Of a DNA stretch of 64,000 bases, positions 26,341 through 34,456 are shown piece by piece. Under the pieces are notes generated by a model. That model made no database searches, had not been told where the DNA came from, and saw only the letters and a list, made by a program, of their open reading frames with translations. The DNA comes from Candidatus Heimdallarchaeota archaeon. Its GTDB lineage: Archaea; Asgardarchaeota; Heimdallarchaeia; Heimdallarchaeales; Heimdallarchaeaceae. The stretch spans positions 110,306 through 174,305 of the forward strand of contig JAUVXV010000006.1 of the NCBI GenBank assembly GCA_030603365.1. The letters run 5' to 3'. Each line of letters begins with the position of its first letter. Position 1 is the first letter of the stretch. The position numbers and the translations under genes are program-made.

Positions 26341-26894
26341 ATTGGTATTTCTAGCAATCGTCTTTCTTGTAATCGTCTATTATTTGTTGCTGCTTCTGGT
26401 TTCATCTCTCTATGAATCACTTGTCCTATGTCTTCTTCAAAACTCTTTGTTGCATGCAGACAATTCTTTCCTCTGAAATTCTTTGTTTCTACATTCAGTC
26501 CATAAATTCCTTTAATTCTAAGTACTATTTGTTCAGGAATATATTGTCCATCCAGTCTAATATTTCTTTCAAAAATCAAGACCTCTTCTTGGGTATTTCT
26601 CTTTTCTTCTTTGAGCTTGAATCCTTTTATACCAAAATCTTCTGTTGCTAGTAGTCTAGTATATGTTGGCAAAATTATTTCAACAACCTTTTCCAGTTCG
26701 TTCTTAAGAGACTCTTCCATTTTTAGTTTATCACCTTCTCTTTCAGATAAAATAGCATGAAGCTGATATTTGTCTCCCTCCTTGATTATAGTAATTCCCG
26801 ATAATAAATTGTGCATTTCTAAAGCTTCTTCTAAGCATTCTTTACTTGCAAATCCTTGTTCATGTGTAATTCTTATTCTTATCATTTGAGACAT
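26331..26894 (-). CDS. Unrecognised partner of the radical SAM protein
   Basis: A 187-residue soluble protein whose stop lies 10 bases inside the radical SAM gene, a sign of translational coupling. It begins MSQMIRIRITHEQGF and has an alternating alpha/beta look; the C-terminal KPEAATNNRRLQERRL is basic. I do not recognise the family; it may be a substrate, or a scaffold for the radical SAM enzyme. Only two cysteines besides the C-terminal one are seen, so it is not itself an obvious iron-sulphur protein. Confidence 0.55.
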   Translation of the reverse strand: MSQMIRIRITHEQGFASKECLEEALEMHNLLSGITIIKEGDKYQLHAILSEREGDKLKMEESLKNELEKVVEIILPTYTRLLATEDFGIKGFKLKEEKRNTQEEVLIFERNIRLDGQYIPEQIVLRIKGIYGLNVETKNFRGKNCLHATKSFEEDIGQVIHREMKPEAATNNRRLQERRLLEIPICR

Positions 26895-27025
26895 TTATTC
26901 AACTCCTTTTTAGTAATATTATAATTCGAAGATTCTATTTAATCACCTATGAAGATAAGAAAGAAAAAAAGTGACAAACATCATTAAAACAAAAACGAAA
27001 AAAAAGTAAGCATTTGAAAAAAGAG

Positions 27026-27048
27026 AAAGAAGATTAGATCTTCTTTTG
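27026..27048 (-). terminator. Perfect 9-bp hairpin at gene end
   Basis: AAAGAAGAT, a 3-base TAG loop and ATCTTCTTT form a perfect stem that includes the stop codon of the PEF-CTERM-like protein. Both flanks are AT-rich with A/T runs, as expected for a 3' end. Coordinates may be off by one base. Confidence 0.5.
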
Positions 27049-29391
27049 TTTCTTCTTCTTCAAAACTATTGGTACCAGTGCTATTGGTATTATGAGAATT
27101 GATATTATTCCTATCGTTTCCCCAAATTCTGGTACGTCTGGCGGATTTTCTAGCAGCATCAAGTATACTTCTGGTCTTCCTGCTACATCTCTAGTATAGA
27201 TATAAACATCAACACCTTCTCCATCTGGTATTGTGAATGTGAAATAGTAATCATCGTTCGAGATATGTGTTACCGATGGATAACTTATGCTTGTATCTTC
27301 ATAATGCACTTCAGGTGTTATATCCCAAATTGCCAGATTATCTCTAATAGTTGCATCTATCCTGTAGGTTTCTCCACTCACGTGTGATGGCCAAATACCG
27401 ATCATCGTTGGGTTCACTGCATCCACAATTGAAGTAGTTTTCAGCTCATCTTCCTTTAATATTACTGGGAATAATGGATCATTCAATACTGGGAAGGTTA
27501 TTGGACTGAACAATCCAGTATCTCCTACCACCTCATAGTTGATATCTATACTTGGATCAGTTACCCAGGTGTCTATTTGTCCTTGCACAGTCAGGTTCAT
27601 CTGTTTTATTCTGAAATAGAGGTTGTTGAATTGTAAAGTTGTATTAGTATTTGCGTCAATTAATGCTCCATCTGCTGCACCGCTAGAGACTGTATCCCAA
27701 AGAATAACCTCTTCTCCACCATCAGCTATAGTATAACTTTCTGGACTTCCATCATCTACATCACCTGAAAACCAGATAGTATTGTTGACCTCAAGGTAAA
27801 TTCCTACTTCAAATAGCACATCTATACCAGCAGTAATGTCTATACTGAAAAGATCCTCATCTTTAGTAAGATTACCAAGTGGGAAGTTGTAAGTAAATTC
27901 ATACAAAGTCAGATCGCCAAATGGAGTGATGAAATTGTAGAAGTAGCTAATAGGGTCAAACAGCTGAAGCTTGTATCCATAGACTTCAACCTCTCCTATA
28001 ACTTCAGTTCCAGCAAATCCTTCTTCAGGAGTGATAGTTACATCTGTATTGATACTATTTCCAGGGATAACATATCGTGGTGTCTTTTGCTCGAAGAGTA
28101 AAGGAACATACAATCCTGAGAACAAACCTATAGTGAAATTTACAAAACTTATTCCACCAGTCAAATCCTGATAATAGTATTCCTTTATTCCCAAATTCTT
28201 CGTTATCTTGTTACAGATTGGTAAATCAGTTATCGTCTCAAACATATAGAGAGATCCACCGTTATCATCCACGTAGACTTCACCATCTACGTTAAGAGTC
28301 TCAATCAAGAAGTAATATGTGGAATTCTCAGTAAGACCTCCAATACTCGCACTGTGACTAGTTCTAAAACCTATCATGTTCAAAGTTTGATCCAAAGATC
28401 CTTGAGATGTTCCATAACGAACAGTAATCTGAGCATCTCTAGTAGTATCAAAATGGATTGTTGCTTCATCTCTCAAACCTATGATTCTATAATGACCGGG
28501 AACAGCTGGATAAGTAACATCTATCCGCACTGTGAAAGTGACATCAGCGATAGGAATCACCATAGTGTAGCTGTTTGTTCTATTTGCTCTCCACCATTCA
28601 GCATTAAAGACTGGATAGTTGTAGACTATTCCACCCAAAGCATCATCTGCATCGATATCTGCTTCTAGACAGTGTATATCAAAATAGAATTCGTCATCTA
28701 GTAATACTCCTTTATAGAGTTCTAGATTGGCGTTTATCGTCTCTCCATCAGTTATATCTTTGTATTCATAGGTGCTTCTTCTGGTTTCATAAATCTGATA
28801 ACTGAAGTAAATCTCTCCATCTCCTTTACCAGTTATCTCATGTTTGTCATGAATAACTGCACTAACCAAAGTAACAGTTATGTAGGCAGTTTCATCAACT
28901 TCAGGAGGAAGGATGACATTATCTTCAGCTATCACTTCTAGATAGAAGGTAGCATCAGTACCTGTATGCTCAAACACTTCATAGTTACCGTAGGTGGCAA
29001 CAAATGTAGCTAAATCAAGTGACAACATTGTGAAGTTAAAGTCTCCTATAAAATCGTCATCATCTAAATCATCGTAGTCCCAGCAGTCAATATAGATGTA
29101 AAGATTGCTTGCATCTTCTATTAAACTGTCAAAGAGAACGAAATTGAACGTTACATTATTACCAGTGTCTGTTTCTATCTGTGCGGTTTCAAATTCTGAA
29201 CCATTAACATCAAAATTGAAATAGAGCTCTCCTGCACCTAGTAATGCTCCGTCGTGGTCGTCAATAATATAGACATCTAAAAGAGTAATCTTAACGTAAC
29301 CTACAGCATTGGCTGCTTGAGCAGGTAGGAACGGAAAACTACTGACGAACAGAATAGATAATAATATAGTTGATAGTAATTTTTTATTCAT
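27034..29391 (-). CDS. Large secreted beta-rich protein with PEF-CTERM-like tail
   Basis: About 785 residues. ATG 29391 (GGTGAG a few bases before) gives a signal peptide MNKKLLSTILLSILFVSS ending at AQAAN. Two C2-like or beta-sandwich segments with many Asp (DIIDDHDGALLGAGELYF, and a repeat VIHDKHEITGKGDGEIYF) occupy the first 280 residues and may bind calcium. A fibronectin-like region follows. The C-terminus is VPEFG, then a membrane helix and KKKKQKK, which fits the PEF-CTERM sorting signal used by archaeosortases. It is monocistronic, with a perfect hairpin at the stop codon. Confidence 0.7.
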   Translation of the reverse strand: MNKKLLSTILLSILFVSSFPFLPAQAANAVGYVKITLLDVYIIDDHDGALLGAGELYFNFDVNGSEFETAQIETDTGNNVTFNFVLFDSLIEDASNLYIYIDCWDYDDLDDDDFIGDFNFTMLSLDLATFVATYGNYEVFEHTGTDATFYLEVIAEDNVILPPEVDETAYITVTLVSAVIHDKHEITGKGDGEIYFSYQIYETRRSTYEYKDITDGETINANLELYKGVLLDDEFYFDIHCLEADIDADDALGGIVYNYPVFNAEWWRANRTNSYTMVIPIADVTFTVRIDVTYPAVPGHYRIIGLRDEATIHFDTTRDAQITVRYGTSQGSLDQTLNMIGFRTSHSASIGGLTENSTYYFLIETLNVDGEVYVDDNGGSLYMFETITDLPICNKITKNLGIKEYYYQDLTGGISFVNFTIGLFSGLYVPLLFEQKTPRYVIPGNSINTDVTITPEEGFAGTEVIGEVEVYGYKLQLFDPISYFYNFITPFGDLTLYEFTYNFPLGNLTKDEDLFSIDITAGIDVLFEVGIYLEVNNTIWFSGDVDDGSPESYTIADGGEEVILWDTVSSGAADGALIDANTNTTLQFNNLYFRIKQMNLTVQGQIDTWVTDPSIDINYEVVGDTGLFSPITFPVLNDPLFPVILKEDELKTTSIVDAVNPTMIGIWPSHVSGETYRIDATIRDNLAIWDITPEVHYEDTSISYPSVTHISNDDYYFTFTIPDGEGVDVYIYTRDVAGRPEVYLMLLENPPDVPEFGETIGIISILIIPIALVPIVLKKKKQKKI

Positions 29392-29467
29392 TAATTTTCT
29401 CACCCTAAATTAACTGCTTAAAAATAGAAATAAGAGGTATTTAAACTTGTGGTGAAAGTTTCTAATT

Positions 29468-29492
29468 GGTAAAAATCAAGGTTATTTTTACA
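29468..29492 (+). promoter_or_regulatory. GGTA-N17-TACA dyad, site 9
   Basis: TTGGTAAAAATC, then TTACAT in the standard register. It lies about 50 bases upstream of the Cys-rich protein gene at 29540. The GAGAC element seen at other sites is shifted (CGAGAAAAAA), so this is a weaker match. Confidence 0.35.
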
Positions 29493-29539
29493 TAAATTTT
29501 CGAGAAAAAACTTAAATATTCAAATAAACTTAAACCGCT

Positions 29540-29806
29540 ATGCAATGCAATATGAAATGTCCTAAATGCCAAGAAATACATGAAGTCAACAGTAGATACT
29601 GCATAAGTTGCGGTTTCGATCTTGAACCTTACATCATCAGATTCAAAGATAAGCACTTACCAATTCATTTTGATGGGGGTATAATTGATGCTATTGTTGG
29701 AGAAGAGGAAGAAGACACTTGTTGTGACTGTTGTGGATGTTGTTGTGGAGGAAGCAGTAAGAAAAAAGACCAAGGGTGCTGCATGAGTCTATTAGATTGT
29801 CTATAA
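29540..29806 (+). CDS. Zinc-ribbon protein with Cys-rich C-terminal tail
   Basis: An 88-residue protein with an N-terminal zinc ribbon (CPKCQE then YCISCGFDLEPY) and an unusual tail in which ten or more cysteines lie in about 35 residues (DTCCDCCGCCCGG, then GCCMSLLDCL). Such a tail could bind metals like metallothionein or be lipid-modified for membrane attachment; the end CL is not a canonical prenylation box. An acidic EEEEDT precedes it. It lies convergent to the HTH pseudogene and downstream of a possible dyad. Confidence 0.6.
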   Translation: MQCNMKCPKCQEIHEVNSRYCISCGFDLEPYIIRFKDKHLPIHFDGGIIDAIVGEEEEDTCCDCCGCCCGGSSKKKDQGCCMSLLDCL

Positions 29807-29931
29807 TCCAATTATCTCTTACAAGAGAAAGATCATAATGGTTTCATATTTTCTCAAGAACTACACTACAACAGAATATGTTAAAACTATTCATTTTGCA
29901 AGGATAAATCAATAACAAAATAGTTAGAATG

Positions 29932-31429
29932 CTAGATTTCATTTCCTAAGATATCAGCTGAATCATATTTCCATTCTTGGAATACTGTTTCATATCTCTC
30001 TGTTGGTAATAGCCATCTTCTACTATACATTTGATTGATAACAAACATCTCCTTTACTTCTTTTTGGAAATATTTATTGAACAAGCTCATACTATCAAAA
30101 ATCATCTCATTGGGAATTCTAATTATAAATTGTAATCCTTCCTCTTCTTCAGAGATGTATTTCTGACTATACAATTCTGGGAATACAGACAACTGTTTGT
30201 GCAATTGCATCTGTTCTGCAGGATCTCTTGAAAGAAAGAGTACTAGGTTTGATAATCCAAAAACATAGTTGGGATTAGTACGGGTTTTGAAATAGTTCAA
30301 CTTACGAAAATTTTCTACTTGCTTTCTCGCTTCTTTTTCACTTATACCAAGATCGTTTTTTATTGCACTTATTGACAACTTATTTTTTAGAAGTATATTA
30401 TTGAGTATCTCAATCCCAGTCTTATGCAAGTTTAGAATTTTTTCCTTTACCTCATGAAACTCTGATAAGATGAAGGGGATTTTCTTATTATCTCTAGCTT
30501 TCGTTGAGGAGATAGCTGAGGATATTTTATAGAAGGGTAAATCCCATTTTCCTAAACGATAATCATAATAAGAGAAATTGAATGATTTTAACCGTGATAG
30601 CATGTCAAATTGATAAAAATTTGAAGAAATTAGAGTGTGTTTATCTTCTAAATCTTGTTTAAGTTTTCGCAAATCTTCTTTTACTTGAGGATTATCAGGA
30701 GTCACATAATTTACCATTACCTATTGTGAGTTAGAATAACTTGTATAAATAGAATGTAGGAATGCACTCTCTGGCAATTCCTTAAAGAAATCTAGTTTGG
30801 AATCCAAAGCAACAGTAAATACCAGACCATAGATGGCTAAATTTAAAGCAGAGTAATTGAGAGAGTCCTTCAAAAATGAGAGTTCGTTCCAGTAACCGTC
30901 TCTTATATTTTGAAAGATTGGATGGATCCATCGAGAGTTTTTCTAATAGTGTTTTGTTATCCATTGTCTGCTCTTTGAGGATTGTTTCAAAGACAAGAAA
31001 TTCATTCTTATTGAATTTGGGCATAATCTTAGATCTATAGTCAAAAAATATCTGTAAGTAAATATCCCAAGAGAGTTTAAGATTAGCATTTGAAAAATAT
31101 TCTAGAATATCTAGAAGATAGGAAGAAGATTCATCAGAACTATGAAGGTTATAGTAAGTAGAAGGAACTAGATAACTGAAATTCTCGAATATAATGGATT
31201 TTCTATTAGTAGACCAAAAAATATTCTAGTCATCAAATTGTTTGTTAGTTCTAGCTAACTTTGTTCTAATATAAAAACAGATAATGTCCCATGCAGGAGT
31301 GTCTAACTTAGCTTCAAAGGTTACCACTAATTGCTCAAAATCAGAGTAGAGCTCTTGAAGAATTTTCTTAGCTAACTCCATTCTCTGCTTCTGCTCGGGA
31401 TTCTTAGTGAAAGGCATCAGATTTAACAT
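29932..31429 (-). pseudogene. Degraded copy of the large HTH regulator
   Basis: The same protein as at 17873-19360 can be followed along its whole length, in three pieces. An in-frame TAG replaces Trp near 31226 (after QFDD), a 2-base deletion near 30860 shifts the frame (after GLS), and a TAG replaces Ser near 30721. The last piece (30717 to 29932) still encodes the second HTH and the C-terminal domain and has an ATG. Full-length activity is lost, but a truncated 261-residue protein with one HTH could still be made and might compete for operators. It is divergent to zinc-ribbon copy B. Confidence 0.8.
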
Positions 31430-31468
31430 AGTTCTAACTTACATAATCTTTACCATATGACTGCAAAT

Positions 31469-31493
31469 GGTTTTTTTAGAAGTCATTATTACC
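31469..31493 (+). promoter_or_regulatory. GGTT-N17-TACC dyad, site 10
   Basis: AATGGTTTTTTT, then TTACCATT in the standard register, then TAGACTTTTT exactly 30 bases after the first G. It lies between the HTH pseudogene and zinc-ribbon copy B (start 31557), matching the place of site 5 in block A. Confidence 0.55.
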
Positions 31494-31556
31494 ATTTTTA
31501 GACTTTTTTTGAACTTTTAAATCTATGGAATAAGAGAGGTGTTAGGAGAAAGAGAA

Positions 31557-31865
31557 ATGGATGAGGTATATCTATTCAAATGCCTTGAATGTGAACTAGA
31601 ATTTAAGTTGAGGAAGGGAGTGGGAGGGAGCTCTACATCTCCAAGAACAAGATTCTATTGTCAAGAATATGGGAAGATATCAATAGAATCACAATGCAGG
31701 CAGTGTAGTCAATATTTGAAGAGGGTTATTTTTCCTTTAGAGGGAAATACAATAAAGCTGGAAGAAGCAGGAGAAGAATTAAAGGTTAAATGTCCTCATT
31801 GCTCTTCAAATCAAACTATTCTTACACTTTTAGATAAGTGGGTGATAGATTATCAAATGTGGTAA
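31557..31865 (+). CDS. Small multi-zinc-ribbon protein B
   Basis: A 102-residue paralogue of the protein at 19881-20189, starting MDEVYLFKCLECELEFKL. It keeps CLEC, CRQC and CPHC, but the second pair is broken: the Cys after FYC has become Tyr (FYCQEYGK against FYCERCK), so one zinc site is probably lost or altered. The end LLDKWVIDYQMW is conserved. I chose ATG 31557 over the upstream GTG 31539. Confidence 0.65.
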   Translation: MDEVYLFKCLECELEFKLRKGVGGSSTSPRTRFYCQEYGKISIESQCRQCSQYLKRVIFPLEGNTIKLEEAGEELKVKCPHCSSNQTILTLLDKWVIDYQMW

Positions 31866-31909
31866 ATTTCAATGCATACACCCCGTTCTAGTCGTTCAGA
31901 AAATTTTTT

Positions 31910-31937
31910 AAACGCAATTGTGCGTTTTCTTGCACAA
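31910..31937 (+). promoter_or_regulatory. Two mutually exclusive hairpins before coiled-coil copy B
   Basis: AAACGCA (31910-31916) can pair with TGCGTTT (31921-31927); alternatively TTGTGC (31918-31923) can pair with GCACAA (31932-31937). The stems share bases, so only one can form. They lie 27 bases before ATG 31964 and after the zinc-ribbon stop. This could be a leader switch or just a terminator; nothing equivalent is seen before copy A. Confidence 0.3.
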
Positions 31938-31963
31938 CCGAAACAAATAGGCTATGAGTAATA

Positions 31964-32527
31964 ATGAATTATACCAATAAGGAACATAATGTAGCTCTGG
32001 AGAGAGAAAGACTAACCAGACTGATGGAAGAACGTGCTGTCATTGAAGAGATGATGAGGAATGATGAAGACCACACTGCTCTAAGAGAAGAGTTAGCTGA
32101 AACTGACAATAGAAAGGTTCTCAAGCCAATTCGTGGAGGAAGTAGTAAAACAAACTATACTGCAGATGGCAGATCTTATTTTGACAATAAGAGACTAAGT
32201 TTAGACACAACCTATCTTGGACCTAGATACGATGTCAGTGAAATGCTAGATTCAGAAAAACTAGTTCTTAGGAGAATGAAAGAACTTGATGAGAGAAAGA
32301 AATTGATGCAAACTCCAATAGCTGATGTTTACAAAGAGATAATCAAAGAAGACGCTCCCCCCAACAAATACTTTGCAATCAGAAAAATGGGGGAGTTTCT
32401 AGAAGAGGAGGAATTCACAGCAGAAGAAATTGCTTTGATGAGGACACTGATGAAAAGGATAGTTAAGAAGCATAGGGGGTCAAGAGAAGAGTTACTATTG
32501 TCGCTGTATATAGAAGAAAAACTATGA
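31964..32527 (+). CDS. Charged coiled-coil protein, copy B
   Basis: A 187-residue copy of the protein at 24826-25392, differing at a limited number of positions, mainly in the first third; the C-terminal 55 residues and their DNA are nearly or fully identical. It has the same central GGSSKTNYTADGRSYF segment. No known motif, no membrane segment. Its leader is unlike that of copy A, so expression may differ. Confidence 0.65.
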   Translation: MNYTNKEHNVALERERLTRLMEERAVIEEMMRNDEDHTALREELAETDNRKVLKPIRGGSSKTNYTADGRSYFDNKRLSLDTTYLGPRYDVSEMLDSEKLVLRRMKELDERKKLMQTPIADVYKEIIKEDAPPNKYFAIRKMGEFLEEEEFTAEEIALMRTLMKRIVKKHRGSREELLLSLYIEEKL

Positions 32528-32659
32528 AACAAGAGTTTACAAAGTTATAGAGTGAAGCTAAATACATTGTATTACCAAAGAAATTTTTTAAACCTTCTAA
32601 AAATGACTATGGATAAGAACGAAAGAACAGTCTCTTAAATCACTTAATTCGAATAGTTG

Positions 32660-33592
32660 CTAATCTAATTTATTTTTCCTTCCTTCTCTGTTTTTCTTTT
32701 GCTTTTCGTTTTTCTTATATTTCTTCAGCATTAGTTTATCCAGTTGTTCATCTGTTAAATCGGGGGGAGTTAGTAGTGGTTCAGGATTTTCTATTAATTT
32801 CCTCACAAAATCAATCGTTGGTCCAGTGTAACTTCCTGATGCAATACGATCATCAATAGATACCTTCATTTCCATCACCTTACGAATATCAACTTTATCT
32901 GTTTCTTGATCAACAACTTGAGCTTTGAGCATTTTTCCAAATGTTATCAGAATCCCTGTTGTTCCATATTCAAAGAGATGGTGATAGACCGCTGGAATGT
33001 TTATTGATCCCAAGTGAGCTAAAAACACTGTTGACCACATGGGTACATCTTTAGTAAGAAAGTGCATAGGCATATTGTGTTCGTCTGTCCATCTCATAAG
33101 CCAGAAGATAAATCTTATTAGAAATCTTGGCAAGCGTTTCATTAATTCTACATCTTGCTCATTTTTGTTTACACCATGTCGTGCTTCGTAGAGATGTTCG
33201 TTAACATTTCCTTGAACAGTTGCTAAAGTGTCATAAGGATCAAACTCAATCATGGCATTGATTTCCTCTCCATCCTCAGTCTTCTCCTTCTTAACAACAA
33301 AGGAAATAATAATTCTATTACGTTGCCATAATCTTCGTCCTGAAACGAATCTGTTGATTTTCGGTCGTAATGTTATGGCTCTAACAGCTGCTGTGAGATA
33401 GATTTGAAATAAAGTTATCTTATCTTCTTCTGCTTTATCTTGATTGAACTTTTCTAGAAATTCTAAAGTGCGAGTAAGATCTACCTGAGTTTTGTAGTGT
33501 ATTTCACTCTGTGTTTTCTTTCGCATAATAAGGAATTCTATTTCATGAAACTTGGTTGTCTTTACTAATTCAGCATCAGGTCTTCTTGGCAT
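32660..33592 (-). CDS. Stand-alone E2-like (2-oxoacid dehydrogenase acyltransferase fold) protein
   Basis: A 310-residue protein with the chloramphenicol acetyltransferase-like fold of 2-oxoacid dehydrogenase E2 catalytic domains (RKKTQSEIHYKTQVDLTR, TLFQIYLTAAVRAITLRP, FLAHLGSINIPAVYHHLF). It has no lipoyl or E1/E3-binding domain. The catalytic HxxxDG of true E2 enzymes is replaced by DDRIASG, so the active His is missing and acyl transfer is doubtful. It may be a non-catalytic or differently acting member. The C-terminal tail is Lys-rich. It stands alone; ATG 33592 is preferred over GTG 33601. Confidence 0.7.
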   Translation of the reverse strand: MPRRPDAELVKTTKFHEIEFLIMRKKTQSEIHYKTQVDLTRTLEFLEKFNQDKAEEDKITLFQIYLTAAVRAITLRPKINRFVSGRRLWQRNRIIISFVVKKEKTEDGEEINAMIEFDPYDTLATVQGNVNEHLYEARHGVNKNEQDVELMKRLPRFLIRFIFWLMRWTDEHNMPMHFLTKDVPMWSTVFLAHLGSINIPAVYHHLFEYGTTGILITFGKMLKAQVVDQETDKVDIRKVMEMKVSIDDRIASGSYTGPTIDFVRKLIENPEPLLTPPDLTDEQLDKLMLKKYKKNEKQKKNREGRKNKLD

Positions 33593-33752
33593 GTTTGTCA
33601 CTTCTAATGTTAGATTTTATAGATTCTTCTCATAGTTAGATATGGTTATTCTTAACTTTTTCTGGATATAATTAAGTTCAAATTGTCAGTTTTTTGAAAG
33701 AAAGTCTAACTAATATAAATAAGTAGTTGAAATAAGAATTTGAGTAAGGAGA

Positions 33753-34016
33753 TTAATCATAAACTGTTTTGTAATTTTTCCTTCGTTCATGAAAGAATAG
33801 TAATAAGAACACTAATCCTAGAAATAAGAATCCACTTCCAGCTCCTATAACTATGTATGGAGCAGCGTAAGTACTATTGAAGAGTATGAAAAGAACTTCC
33901 TTTACAAAATTGGTTAACAATTCTAAGAGGATGAAACATAATGACCCCAGTATAGTAAAAATCAAACAAACAACAATGAAAGTTATTAATTTTCTTCTCT
34001 TTTTGGATTCAGGCAT
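33753..34016 (-). CDS. Small two-helix membrane protein
   Basis: An 87-residue protein with a basic N-terminus (PESKKRRK), two hydrophobic helices (residues about 9-30 and 46-72) and a basic tail. No motif is recognised and no partner is adjacent. Its own short upstream region suggests a single-gene transcript. Confidence 0.5.
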   Translation of the reverse strand: MPESKKRRKLITFIVVCLIFTILGSLCFILLELLTNFVKEVLFILFNSTYAAPYIVIGAGSGFLFLGLVFLLLFFHERRKNYKTVYD

Positions 34017-34447
34017 CGAATACAGAAAGAAAATAAAATCATAAAAAGATATCGTTTTTATTTGTTCAACTTAATGTAGATTATTATGCTATATTCCAAT
34101 TTCTCCAAGCTTTTTCTCTTACTTATTCCGTTCATCGTGAATACAAAGAAACTCAGATGTCACAATATAATCAATCTACTAACCAAACAAATCTTGAACC
34201 TTTATGTAGTTTATTACTACTAGCTCTTCTTTTGATCTCCTTCATCTCATAATTTTTTTTTATCATTGTTGCTTTCATTTTAGTAAACTAAAAATCACAC
34301 TTTTGCTGGTTCTCTTTGCTATATAGAAATTTCACAAAATGAAGAAAAAATCTAAACTAAATTACCAAATTAGCCCTTTTTTACTCATTTTCTGAACAAA
34401 GTTTATCTTTTACTTAAGGTATACTAGTATAATTTTCGAAAATTAAA
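34017..34447. other. Gene-free AT-rich interval
   Basis: About 430 bases between two divergent genes. I see no convincing frame, RNA gene or repeat. Near the right end AAGGTATACTAGTATAATTTTC contains a likely TATA box for the surface protein that follows. Confidence 0.5.
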
Positions 34448-34456
34448 GTGATAAAA

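Noticed and set aside
29932..31429. Possible TAG recoding (pyrrolysine) in the HTH copy
   Set aside because: TAG normally ends genes in this window, the copy also has a frame shift, and the two TAGs replace Trp and Ser, so decay explains it better.
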